From positions 1 to 64,000 of the forward strand of contig NZ_JAPCHV010000016.1 in the NCBI RefSeq assembly GCF_026107645.2: DNA of 64,000 nt, written 5' to 3'. The position numbers and the translations under genes are program-made. The stretch is from Flavobacterium sp. MFBS3-15 (lineage in GTDB: Bacteria > Bacteroidota > Bacteroidia > Flavobacteriales > Flavobacteriaceae). This document shows positions 49,839 through 58,100 of this stretch, in pieces. Positions within the stretch are counted from its first letter, which is position 1, and every line of letters begins with the position of its first letter. The notes under the pieces are model-generated. The model was not told where the DNA came from, did no database searches, and saw only the letters and a list, made by a program, of their open reading frames with translations.

Positions 49839-50390
49839 TTAATCATTTTTATAGCTGAACTCGGGGTAGTATCCAACTACACCTTTATAGTTGGATTCCA
49901 GCACTTTAATATCTGATTCCTTATCTCCGGTCAGATAGTATGGAGGTGATAATACTACCCTTTTTGTTCCGTAATCAAATGCTACTGCAATAACCGGTAC
50001 ACCTGCCTTTAGAGCTATATAATAAAACCCTGTTTTCCACTCCCCTACTTTTTTCCGGGTTCCTTCAGGGGCAATGGCAAGACGAAATATATCCCTCTCC
50101 TTAAATATGCACGCAATTGCATCCACCTTGTTCTCATTCTTTTGCCTGTCAAGTGGTGCGCCTCCCATCCAACGAAAATAACTCCCGAATGGAAACCTGA
50201 ATAGCTCCTTCTTTGCAACAAAATGCATCTCTAACCCAATTGAGCCTCTGGCAAGCACACCTATTACAAAATCCATCCAACTGGTATGCGGAACCACGAT
50301 TATAATACATTTTTTCAGGTTTCCATCCATATTTCCCTCTATCCTCCAGCCCATTATCCTGGAAAAGATGAAACAGTATATTTTTTTCAT
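49839..50390 (-). CDS. lysophospholipid acyltransferase family protein (PlsC-like)
   Basis: 183 residues. The catalytic motif HX4D reads HTSWMD (35-40), followed by GAPLDR (about 76-81) and PEGTRKK (about 105-111), the standard PlsC blocks. It lacks the long N-terminal membrane segment of full-length enzymes and resembles the short Bacteroidetes type; a hydrophobic start (YCFIFSRIMGW) may associate it with the membrane. It transfers an acyl chain to a lysolipid or related acceptor; which one is unknown. It is divergent from the dioxygenase gene. Confidence 0.82.
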   Translation of the reverse strand: MKKIYCFIFSRIMGWRIEGNMDGNLKKCIIIVVPHTSWMDFVIGVLARGSIGLEMHFVAKKELFRFPFGSYFRWMGGAPLDRQKNENKVDAIACIFKERDIFRLAIAPEGTRKKVGEWKTGFYYIALKAGVPVIAVAFDYGTKRVVLSPPYYLTGDKESDIKVLESNYKGVVGYYPEFSYKND

Positions 50391-50464
50391 ATCATTTATA
50401 AAAAAGCGGTTATAAAATTACTATATATTTACAAATCGGAAATTTTTGTTTACCCTTTATTCAA

Positions 50465-51199
50465 ATGGCAGAAGCAGCGCAAATTATTACAACCGCAAAA
50501 GAAATCAGGGAAAAGGGATTTTCAATAATTCAAGGCATATATACAGATAAAGAAATTCAAAAAATCCTTTCAGTTATTGAAAGTGCAGATTCTTCATCGG
50601 AAACATTCAGGAAATCCACAGGATTGTTTGCAATACGCCGTTTTTTGGAAGAAATCCCCGATGTACTCCCCATTGTCTTTAATGCTAATCTTTTAGGAAT
50701 TATTACTGATGTTTTGGGAAAAGGTTACTTTATAGTAAAATCCATTTATTTTGACAAGCCGGGAGAATCCAACTGGTTTGTAGCTTACCACCAGGATCTT
50801 ACAATATCAGTAAGGGAAAAAACCAATACCGAAGGGTTTGGCCCCTGGACGGTAAAACAACGACAGTTTGCCGTTCAGCCACCAAACAATTACCTGGAAG
50901 ATATTTTTACGGTACGCGTTCATCTTGACGAGGCCAATCAATTTAATGGCGCCCTTAAAGTTATAAACGGCTCACATACTAAAGGCATTTACCGGCCCGA
51001 AACTATTGACCGGAACATCGAAACCGAAACCATTTGTAATGTCCCTAAGGGAGGAATAATGCTGATGAAGCCCCTCCTTCTCCACAGCTCCGGGCGCACT
51101 ACTAATAACGCACAGCGAAGAGTGATACATATTGAATTGAGCAGTAAGGAGTTGCCAGACGGAATGGAATGGTCGGAAAAAATGAATTTGCCATGCTAA
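50465..51199 (+). CDS. phytanoyl-CoA dioxygenase family protein
   Basis: 244 residues, Fe(II)/2-oxoglutarate-dependent oxygenase. The 2-His-1-carboxylate site is H109-Q-D111 (in AYHQDLTI) and H207 (LLLHSSG), with the 2-oxoglutarate-binding arginine at R218 or R219. The substrate is unknown; relatives hydroxylate lipids, small molecules or amino acids. Its stop codon overlaps the start of the downstream methyltransferase-like gene by seven bases, so the two are translationally coupled and probably act in one pathway. Confidence 0.85.
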   Translation: MAEAAQIITTAKEIREKGFSIIQGIYTDKEIQKILSVIESADSSSETFRKSTGLFAIRRFLEEIPDVLPIVFNANLLGIITDVLGKGYFIVKSIYFDKPGESNWFVAYHQDLTISVREKTNTEGFGPWTVKQRQFAVQPPNNYLEDIFTVRVHLDEANQFNGALKVINGSHTKGIYRPETIDRNIETETICNVPKGGIMLMKPLLLHSSGRTTNNAQRRVIHIELSSKELPDGMEWSEKMNLPC

Positions 51200-51855
51200 A
51201 ACGACTACTCAGTTTTTTTATCCCTGTAAATATCCATAAACAACATTCAGCCACCAGCCAAAGGCTCGAAGTAACATGGAATAATGGCCAATTGGTGCTT
51301 GACTCCAGAAACACTAATTATTCCTATGGCAGCCTGCAACGAATACTGCGGAAAGGTTTACAATACATTGGTTTTGAAAGGATACGCGGGTTTAAAAATG
51401 TGTTGGTGCTTGGTGTGGCTGCAGGAAGCGTTATTAAAACGCTTGCTGAAGAAATTAAATTTACAGGAAAAATAACGGGAGTTGAAATTGATCCTGCTGT
51501 GGTAGAGATCGCCAATAAGTATTTTGGACTGAACAGGATTTCCAACTGCGAAATAATTGTGGACGATGCTTTTGAATTTGTTTTGAAAACAAAAGAAAAA
51601 TACGATCTAATTATAATAGATATTTTCCGGGATACCGAAATGCCTAATTTTCTATTTGAAGAGTTTTGGATCAATCGTATTAATTTCCTGCTGACAGTAA
51701 ATGGTTTTATACTTTTCAATACTATGGTATTGACAAAACAGCACCAGGAACGCAATATGAGGTACAGGTCATGCTTCCATAGCGAGTACTCTGTCAGGAT
51801 GTATCCAAAAGTTGAAGACCACAATGAGCTTTTTACCATCAAAAAGCTCAAATAG
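51193..51855 (+). CDS. spermidine-synthase-like (class I methyltransferase fold) protein
   Basis: 220 residues from ATG 51193 (overlapping the upstream stop). The Rossmann motif LVLGVAAGSVIKTLAEE (72-88), E98-I-D100 and DDAFEFV (124-130) match the spermidine-synthase-like fold, but the polyamine-binding aspartates typical of SpeE are not in place, so it may be an aminopropyl- or methyltransferase of unknown specificity. It is co-translated with the 2OG dioxygenase, suggesting modification of the same compound. Confidence in the fold is good, in the activity low. Confidence 0.7.
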   Translation: MLKRLLSFFIPVNIHKQHSATSQRLEVTWNNGQLVLDSRNTNYSYGSLQRILRKGLQYIGFERIRGFKNVLVLGVAAGSVIKTLAEEIKFTGKITGVEIDPAVVEIANKYFGLNRISNCEIIVDDAFEFVLKTKEKYDLIIIDIFRDTEMPNFLFEEFWINRINFLLTVNGFILFNTMVLTKQHQERNMRYRSCFHSEYSVRMYPKVEDHNELFTIKKLK

Positions 51856-51863
51856 AAATATAA

Positions 51864-52316
51864 TCAGGCGTGTAAGACAAAATCTTTTCTTGGCGGTTGT
51901 GTTGAACCGTATTCGGTTACTGAAGAAAAAGCCTTTGTAATGAGGCCGCATAAACCACCAAAGCTTATTGGCTTGGTTATAAAAAAATTAGCTCCCTCAT
52001 TATATGAACTTTCAATATCATCATTATTACTGCTTGTCGTAAGCATGATTATAATATTATCTTTTAAGGATGCGTTGCTCCTGATATCCTGCAAACAATC
52101 AATGCCTGATTTTAAAGGCATATTTATATCAAGAAAAATTACGTCAGGTATGGGTTCAGGAGATTGAACAAGATGATCCATTAGTTCAGCGCCATTAGCA
52201 GAAATGCTCAGCTTAAGGCCGGGATGCAACGATGCCAGAGCTTCTGTGAATATCGTGCAATCGTCGTCGTCGTCATCTGCAAGAATAATATGGTTCCATT
52301 TGAATTCGGTTTTCAT
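51864..52316 (-). CDS. single-domain response regulator (CheY-like)
   Basis: 150 residues from ATG 52316 (an upstream start adds 11 unrelated residues). The receiver fold is complete: acidic cluster D14-D19, phospho-acceptor D63 in VIFLDINMP, T93 in MLTTSS, and K115 in FITKPIS. No output domain follows. It resembles RcsB/CheY-like regulators that act by protein contact, and it is an orphan here without an adjacent histidine kinase. Six aspartates in a row (14-19) are coded by a short GTC-type trinucleotide run on the plus strand. Confidence 0.88.
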   Translation of the reverse strand: MKTEFKWNHIILADDDDDDCTIFTEALASLHPGLKLSISANGAELMDHLVQSPEPIPDVIFLDINMPLKSGIDCLQDIRSNASLKDNIIIMLTTSSNNDDIESSYNEGANFFITKPISFGGLCGLITKAFSSVTEYGSTQPPRKDFVLHA

Positions 52317-52651
52317 CACTTTAATATTTAGGAAGAAGTAAAAAGGCACGTTAAAATTTATTCTTACAAACTTTGCTAAGGTTGAAAACGTAATACGCAG
52401 GTAAGATTTCTATCTATCAGTAAACCACTACTAATATAAACAAAATAATTCACTCACTTCTATATTTGTGTTTAATTATTACGCTATCTTATTGTTATAT
52501 TGAAATTTAGAAAACACAATTGCCATCAAATAAAAAGAACAGATATTGCAGTTAATGTAAAATATCCAAAATTAACAACGAATTAGCATTTTTAATGTAT
52601 AAAAATTGCAATTTTGAAATTATTTCTACGTTATATATAAAATTATAAACT
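52317..52651. other. 335-bp AT-rich intergenic stretch
   Basis: No gene or convincing structure is seen. It is very AT-rich with many TAAAAT/ATTTTA runs and would contain the promoters of the response regulator (leftwards) and of the small protein at 52652. I cannot assign a clear -7 box for either. Confidence 0.5.
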
Positions 52652-52846
52652 ATGTCTAAGAATATTTCAAAATACCGGAAACAATACCTCAAAGCGCTTG
52701 CGGAGGGAAAACTTAATAATGCTGCCGAATACCGCTACGGAATAACAGGATATGGCCGCATTGTTTGGGGTACCATTATAACACTATCAGCCATTGTTAT
52801 CGGTATATCCCTGACTTCTTCAGGGAATGGTTCGTCTGCATGGTAA
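52652..52846 (+). CDS. small protein with one C-terminal membrane segment
   Basis: 64 residues. The first 35 are basic and helical (YRKQYLKALAEGKLNNAAEY), followed by one hydrophobic stretch (WGTIITLSAIVIGISLT). A clean ATG and a stop at 52844-52846 support coding. It resembles small membrane-anchored proteins of unknown role. It precedes the DEAD-box helicase on the same strand, but that gene has its own promoter. Confidence 0.55.
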   Translation: MSKNISKYRKQYLKALAEGKLNNAAEYRYGITGYGRIVWGTIITLSAIVIGISLTSSGNGSSAW

Positions 52847-52890
52847 TTGGCCTGGTTGGCTAAAGTTTTTATGGCTGAGTTAAAAACCCC

Positions 52891-52898
52891 TATCTTTG
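52891..52898 (+). promoter_or_regulatory. -7 box before the DEAD-box helicase gene
   Basis: TATCTTTG fits TAnnTTTG exactly, 16 bp before the ATG at 52915. Confidence 0.65.
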
Positions 52899-52914
52899 CC
52901 AAAAAATATACCTC

Positions 52915-54264
52915 ATGGCCACATTCCACGATCTCGATTTGCCCAAAGCATTACAAAAAGCCATAGATGGCCTTGGCTTTACCTCACCCACTCCTATACA
53001 GGAGCGGGCAATGCCGGTAATACTTTCCGGAAGGGACATGATGGGCATAGCACAAACGGGTACGGGTAAAACCTTTGCCTACCTCCTGCCAATACTCAAA
53101 CAGTGGAAATTTGCGAAAACTGATACGCCACGTGTAGTTATTGTAGTACCTACACGCGAACTCGTAGTGCAGGTGGTGGAAGAGGTAGAAAAACTAACCG
53201 AATTCATGTCGGTACGCACACTTGGCGTATATGGCGGCGTTAATATCAATACTCAGAAAACAAGCGTGTATAATGGTGTCGATGTACTTGTAGGTACACC
53301 GGGCCGCATGATGGACCTTGCGCTCGACGGTGTAGTGCGTTTTGACGAGGTGCAAAAGTTGGTTATCGACGAATTTGACGAAATACTCAACCTTGGCTTC
53401 CGCTTCCAAGTGACTTCCATACTGTCAATGATGCGCCAAAAAAGGCAGAACATACTTTTTTCGGCAACAATGACGGATGAAGTGGACGAAATGCTAAATG
53501 ATTTTTTTGACTTTCCGGAAGAGGTTTCGCTTGCACCGTCAGGAACACCGTTGGAGAAAATAACCCAGCTGGCCTATAGTGTACCGAACTTCCTTACCAA
53601 AATCAATTTGCTGAAAATGCTTTTGGAAAATGAAAGTCTTAGCCGCGTACTGGTATTCATCAACAACAAAAAGACGGCCGACCTTGTTGCCGACGCGCTG
53701 GAAGAAGAATATCCGGGGCAGTTTGGCGTGATCCACTCCAACAAATCGCAGAATTACAGGCTCAATACCATGGCATCGTTCCAGCGTGGTGATATAAGGG
53801 GCATAGTAACCACTGATGTAATGGCGCGTGGCCTAGACATCTCTGACATTACCCACGTTATTAACATGGAATTCCCGGAAGTTGCCGAGCAATACATCCA
53901 CCGCATTGGCCGTACGGGCCGTGCCGATAAGGAAGGTACCGCCATAAGCTTCATCGGACCAAAAGAAGAAGACATACAGGTGCAGGCTGAAGTGCTGATG
54001 GAAAAAGAGCTTGATTTGCTTCCACTTCCCGAAGGCCTGAAAATAGAAGAGCGCCGGCTTGAATTTGAAAAGGACCGACTCAAGGTAAAGCAATTATTCA
54101 AGATTAAAAAGCCTGAAGGTGGCGGTGAGGCATTCCACGAAAAGAAAGACAAGAATAAAAAAGTGAACCTTGGTGGCCCGGGCAAAACCAAGCCCCGAAA
54201 AACTGCGCCGCGCAACCGTGCCGTTGAGGCCAAAAGAGCGGCTAAGAAGAAAAAGGGAAAATAA
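52915..54264 (+). CDS. DEAD-box RNA helicase with DEFD motif
   Basis: 449 residues. Superfamily 2 helicase: Q-motif FTSPTPIQERA (22-32), Walker A AQTGTGKT (46-53), motif Ia PTRELV, motif II is VIDEFD (150-155) rather than the usual DEAD, motif III SAT (183-185), and C-terminal motifs ARGLDI and HRIGRTGR. The basic tail (KPRKTAPRNRAVEAKRAAKKKKGK) is typical of RhlE-like proteins and probably binds RNA. It unwinds RNA during ribosome assembly or decay. A strong promoter box precedes it. Substitution of A and D within DEAD is an oddity that may be lineage-typical. Confidence 0.9.
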   Translation: MATFHDLDLPKALQKAIDGLGFTSPTPIQERAMPVILSGRDMMGIAQTGTGKTFAYLLPILKQWKFAKTDTPRVVIVVPTRELVVQVVEEVEKLTEFMSVRTLGVYGGVNINTQKTSVYNGVDVLVGTPGRMMDLALDGVVRFDEVQKLVIDEFDEILNLGFRFQVTSILSMMRQKRQNILFSATMTDEVDEMLNDFFDFPEEVSLAPSGTPLEKITQLAYSVPNFLTKINLLKMLLENESLSRVLVFINNKKTADLVADALEEEYPGQFGVIHSNKSQNYRLNTMASFQRGDIRGIVTTDVMARGLDISDITHVINMEFPEVAEQYIHRIGRTGRADKEGTAISFIGPKEEDIQVQAEVLMEKELDLLPLPEGLKIEERRLEFEKDRLKVKQLFKIKKPEGGGEAFHEKKDKNKKVNLGGPGKTKPRKTAPRNRAVEAKRAAKKKKGK

Positions 54265-54275
54265 TATATAAAGAT

Positions 54276-54848
54276 TTATTTTATTACCCTTATCGGACCG
54301 GAAAGTATATACGAACCAAGGATTCCTTTCCTGTAGGCTAACTTTACCTTTAATCGTTTTCTGTAAGATTGCCTGTTTTCTTCATTAATGGGAATATTAT
54401 CAAGGCCGCTTCCTGAATAGGTATTTGATGTCCCTTCGACATCAAAATATAAAGTAACTTTCCATTGCCTCCCGGACTTTAGGCCAATATCCTCTATTTT
54501 CACGACCTCCTCTTTTAAAGGCTGCGTCTTAGAATAGTAAATATTATATGCGTTCAGCACACCCCAAACTAAAACGCTTACCCCAGCAGATGCCAAAAAC
54601 CGGTTACTGAAAGATAGATTGCTAATTTTTCCGGACGCTGTAAAAAAATATGCGCCGCTTATTAAAAATGCAATTATGAAAAAAAGGTAAAAATAACCAT
54701 CATTGAGGAATATGCCCCTGTTAATTGAATTAAGGAAAAATAAAGCCAGGATAATTATTGCTGATAATACAAACTCAAGAATGTTTTTCCTTACATCCTG
54801 TTTTCTTGTTTGGTGCTTTCTTTCCTTTGAGCTTTTTTCTTTTTTCAT
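54276..54848 (-). CDS. membrane protein of unknown function
   Basis: 190 residues. The N terminus is basic (KKEKSSKERKHQTRKQDVRK). Three or so hydrophobic segments (about 24-42, 51-70, 82-100) are followed by a soluble beta-rich tail with YFDVEGTSNTYSGSGLDNIP. It starts 12 bp after the lactonase-like gene stop on the same strand, so the two are probably one operon. No family recognised. Confidence 0.62.
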   Translation of the reverse strand: MKKEKSSKERKHQTRKQDVRKNILEFVLSAIIILALFFLNSINRGIFLNDGYFYLFFIIAFLISGAYFFTASGKISNLSFSNRFLASAGVSVLVWGVLNAYNIYYSKTQPLKEEVVKIEDIGLKSGRQWKVTLYFDVEGTSNTYSGSGLDNIPINEENRQSYRKRLKVKLAYRKGILGSYILSGPIRVIK

Positions 54849-54860
54849 CAGGGTAGCCGT

Positions 54861-55964
54861 TTACTTAACCGGAGTAAACACCAAACAGACAGGCGAGCAC
54901 ACCTCAATCCTCTGCCTGGTATCTTCCAGCATACCGGTAGTTTTATCCCTCTTAAAAATCACGATGTTGTTGGTTTTCTGATTGGCCACCAAAAGGAAAT
55001 TATCTTTGGGATCAATAGCAAAATTGCGCGGCGATACGCCTTGGGTGCTTATCTGCTGCTCCATATTGAGGAGACCGTTAGCATGGACACGGTATACTGT
55101 AATCGTGTTGGCATCGCCCCTGTTGGTGGCATAAAGAAATTTTCCATCATTGGAGAAATGGATGTCTGCCGCACTGTTTTGCCCGTTGAAATCAGCCGGA
55201 GCCAATCTTTCTTCCTGTATTTTTACAGCTTTTTCATTTTCATAGCTGTAGGATGTAATAGTACCGGTAAGTTCGTTCAGCAGATAAAAGAAAATGCCAT
55301 TAGGGTTAAATGCCAGGTGCCTCGGGCCACTACCCTCCGTAACGGATATAGTTTCTTTTAAAATCAGTGTTTTGTCACCGCCAGTTGGATTATAGCTGTA
55401 AATATAAATCTTATCCGTACCAAGGTCGTTTACGAAAACGTGCTTTTTATCAGGCGAAAAATACACCATATGCGGATGCGGCTTTTCCTGGCGGTCTTTG
55501 TTCACGCTGTTACCTGTATGCTTAACTATTTGTTTGGCATCCGTCAGCGAACCATCGGATTTTTTATTAAACACTGCAATACTGCTTCCGGAATAATTGG
55601 CCACGATCACATTTTTATCGTCATTGGTAATATGGCACGGGTCTTCGCCTTTGGAATCTTTTTTATTTAAAACTGTCAGTTTCCCATTTGCCGGGTTATA
55701 TTTAAACGCGCTAATGGTGCTTTTCTGACCCGACTCATTCACACTGTAAATGAATTTCTTATCGGTCGATACCGTCAGGAAACTCGGATTCTCTATCTTA
55801 TCAGTAGTGGCTTTCAGCTTAAATTTACCTGTCTCAGCATTAAAGTCATAAACATATATGCCTTTGCTGTCACAATTATTGGTATATGTACCTACCACAA
55901 GGTTGTAGTCCTGGGCATTCATTGCCAACATTCCGAAAAAGGTCAACATAACGGCTAATCTCAT
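54861..55964 (-). CDS. lactonase family beta-propeller protein (6-phosphogluconolactonase-like)
   Basis: 367 residues, with a signal peptide (MLTFFGMLAMNAQ), so it is exported. Seven-bladed propeller repeats are visible: NLVVGTYTNNCDSKGIYVYD, the HPHMVYFSPDKKHVFVNDLG and GSGPRHLAFNPNG blocks, and RNFAIDPKDNFLLVANQKT. The pattern is that of the lactonase/YbhE family (Pgl type), but secreted members of Bacteroidetes may act on other lactones. A TACTTTTG promoter box lies before the gene; the downstream membrane-protein gene shares its transcript. Confidence 0.85.
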   Translation of the reverse strand: MRLAVMLTFFGMLAMNAQDYNLVVGTYTNNCDSKGIYVYDFNAETGKFKLKATTDKIENPSFLTVSTDKKFIYSVNESGQKSTISAFKYNPANGKLTVLNKKDSKGEDPCHITNDDKNVIVANYSGSSIAVFNKKSDGSLTDAKQIVKHTGNSVNKDRQEKPHPHMVYFSPDKKHVFVNDLGTDKIYIYSYNPTGGDKTLILKETISVTEGSGPRHLAFNPNGIFFYLLNELTGTITSYSYENEKAVKIQEERLAPADFNGQNSAADIHFSNDGKFLYATNRGDANTITVYRVHANGLLNMEQQISTQGVSPRNFAIDPKDNFLLVANQKTNNIVIFKRDKTTGMLEDTRQRIEVCSPVCLVFTPVK

Positions 55965-55987
55965 AGTGTGTCGTTTGGATTGGTTAA

Positions 55988-55995
55988 CAAAAGTA
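55988..55995 (-). promoter_or_regulatory. -7 box before the lactonase-like gene
   Basis: Minus strand TACTTTTG, perfect TAnnTTTG match, 23 bp before the ATG at 55964. Confidence 0.55.
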
Positions 55996-56100
55996 AGATA
56001 TTAATGCAGGGAGGCAAAAATTTAACGCTGGTATTTACGTTGTACTCTTGCTACGAATCAGCAAATTTGCCTAACCTTGCCGTTGATGTACGCAGGCATG

Positions 56101-56133
56101 AGAATTGGTGAAATTCGTGTAATTCGTGGCTGG
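56101..56133 (-). repeat. dispersed AGCCACGAATTACAC repeat, inverted copy
   Basis: Reverse complement reads AGCCACGAATTACACGAATT then TCACCAATTCT, matching 26640-26671 with few changes. It lies in the gap between the lactonase and BatA-type genes, just before the BatA promoter. Confidence 0.55.
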
Positions 56134-56152
56134 ATAATTATTAGAAAAATTG

Positions 56153-56160
56153 TATTTTTG
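56153..56160 (+). promoter_or_regulatory. -7 box before the BatA-type operon
   Basis: TATTTTTG matches TAnnTTTG, 17 bp before the ATG at 56178. Confidence 0.6.
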
Positions 56161-56177
56161 ACAAACCCTATAAACGA

Positions 56178-58100
56178 ATGCAGTTCAAACACCCGGAGAT
56201 ACTCTACTTCCTTTTCCTGCTGGCAATTCCAATCCTGGTCCATTTATTCCAATTGCGCCGTTTCCGGAAAGAATATTTTACCAATGTCAGGTTCCTTAAG
56301 GAACTCAGCATGCAGACCCGCAAAAGCTCCAAAATAAAAAAATGGCTGCTGCTTTGTACGCGGCTCCTCCTCCTTGCCTGCCTTATCATTGCATTTGCCC
56401 AGCCTTTTTTTAAGGCTAAGGGCGATAGCAATAAAGGAAACGAAATGGTGATTCTGCTGGACAATTCATTTTCCATGCAAGCCAGGGGGAGCAAGGGCGA
56501 ACTACTTAAACGTGCCGTTCAGGATCTTCTTGAAAACACGCCCGAGAACCAGCAATTTTCACTGATTACCAATACCAACGCCTGGTGGGATACCGACATC
56601 AAGTCGATGCAAAAAGAATTGCAGAACCTGCCGTACAGCGACGTGCCTTTCCGCCCCGATTTTTTACTGACCAAGGCACAGGCCAAAAAACCGAATACCG
56701 GCAAGGACATCGTAGTCATTACCGATGCGGTGAACCTAGACAGCAAAGACCTGCAGAAATTTACAACAAGCCCACTTTATGCCGTTATTGCCGAAGCGCA
56801 GAATACCAGCAATATCAGCATCGACAGCGTTTACATATCGCAGGCTATGGATAACTTTTATGAGATAAAAGTCGACATGCAGGCTTACGGCGAATTTGAG
56901 GATGAAATCCCTGTTGCGCTTTATAATGGAAACAATCTTACCGCAAAGACCATAGTAAAATTTGACACAGAGAGAAAGTCAGCGGCATTTACCATCCCGA
57001 AAAAAGATTTCCACGGCTATGTATCGGTAAACGATAACAGCCTGGCATATGACAACACCTACTACTTCAGCATCTCCAAGCCTGAAAAGTCGAATGTTAC
57101 TGCCATTGGTGAAACAGCCAAAAATAATTTTCTGGCGCGCATTTATACCGATGACGATTTTAACTTTACGGCATCGGAACTGAGCGGCCTGGACTACAAC
57201 AGCCTCGAAAAGCAGGATGCCATCATATTAAATGAGTTAAAGGAAATACCGCAGTCGCTCATAACTACACTGAAAGATTTTTATGCCAAAGGCGGCAACA
57301 TCGTCATTATTCCATCGTCCGAAGGCAGCCTGCAAAACCTGAATGTATTGCTGGGTGCTTTTGGCGCTGCCTACAAGCCCCTGACGCAAAACAAAAGGCA
57401 AATCACCAAAATCTCTTTCAACCATCCGCTGTACCAAACGGTGTTTGAAAAGAAAACCGACAACTTCCAATACCCAACCGTTAATGCAGGCTTTACTCTT
57501 TCGGGGAATGCCTTGCCGGTACTGACATACGATGACCAAACGCCGTTCCTCACCTCTATGAGCAACAAGCTGGGCAGCGTGTATGTATTCTCGGCGGCGA
57601 TAAATAAAATGAACAGCAACTTCCAGAACTCGCCGCTCATAGTGCCAACTTTTTATAACATGGCACAAAACAGTGGCAAGACAGGCATAAGTGCTATTAC
57701 CATTGGCGAAAACCAAAGCATGCTGCTGGATGCGGTATTATCTAAAGATGAAGTGCTTACTGTGCGTAATGCAGACTCCGACTTTATCCCGATGCAACAG
57801 GTACTGAACAATAAAGTGAAGCTGTCTTTTGGCGATTACCCCGAAACAGCAGGAAACTATGCTGTCACAAAAGGTAATGAGGCGTTGAAAAACATCAGCT
57901 TTAACCACGCCCGCACCGAGAGCAACCTGGGCCTGCAAAACAAAGCCATATTGAAGGACTTTACCGAAACCGAATCCGTCAGCACTGTGTATAATGACAT
58001 TAAATCGGAACGCACCGCCAGCGAACTTTGGAAATGGTTCGTTATCGGCACACTGATATTCCTGTTACTCGAACTACTGATACAAAAATTTGTAAAATGA
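56178..58100 (+). CDS. BatA-type membrane protein with von Willebrand A-like domain
   Basis: 640 residues. N-terminal BatA-type segment (MQFKHPEILYFLFLLAIPIL, LRRFRKEYFTNVRFLK), a membrane helix (about 56-76), then a VWA-like domain with the metal-site pattern VILLDNSFSM (D95, S97, S99). A C-terminal membrane helix (FVIGTLIFLLLELLIQKF) anchors it. It is the first gene of a five-gene unit; the pyrC-like gene starts within its stop codon (ATGA). BatA-type proteins occur in aerotolerance operons with MoxR ATPases, none of which are seen here. Confidence 0.82.
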   Translation: MQFKHPEILYFLFLLAIPILVHLFQLRRFRKEYFTNVRFLKELSMQTRKSSKIKKWLLLCTRLLLLACLIIAFAQPFFKAKGDSNKGNEMVILLDNSFSMQARGSKGELLKRAVQDLLENTPENQQFSLITNTNAWWDTDIKSMQKELQNLPYSDVPFRPDFLLTKAQAKKPNTGKDIVVITDAVNLDSKDLQKFTTSPLYAVIAEAQNTSNISIDSVYISQAMDNFYEIKVDMQAYGEFEDEIPVALYNGNNLTAKTIVKFDTERKSAAFTIPKKDFHGYVSVNDNSLAYDNTYYFSISKPEKSNVTAIGETAKNNFLARIYTDDDFNFTASELSGLDYNSLEKQDAIILNELKEIPQSLITTLKDFYAKGGNIVIIPSSEGSLQNLNVLLGAFGAAYKPLTQNKRQITKISFNHPLYQTVFEKKTDNFQYPTVNAGFTLSGNALPVLTYDDQTPFLTSMSNKLGSVYVFSAAINKMNSNFQNSPLIVPTFYNMAQNSGKTGISAITIGENQSMLLDAVLSKDEVLTVRNADSDFIPMQQVLNNKVKLSFGDYPETAGNYAVTKGNEALKNISFNHARTESNLGLQNKAILKDFTETESVSTVYNDIKSERTASELWKWFVIGTLIFLLLELLIQKFVK

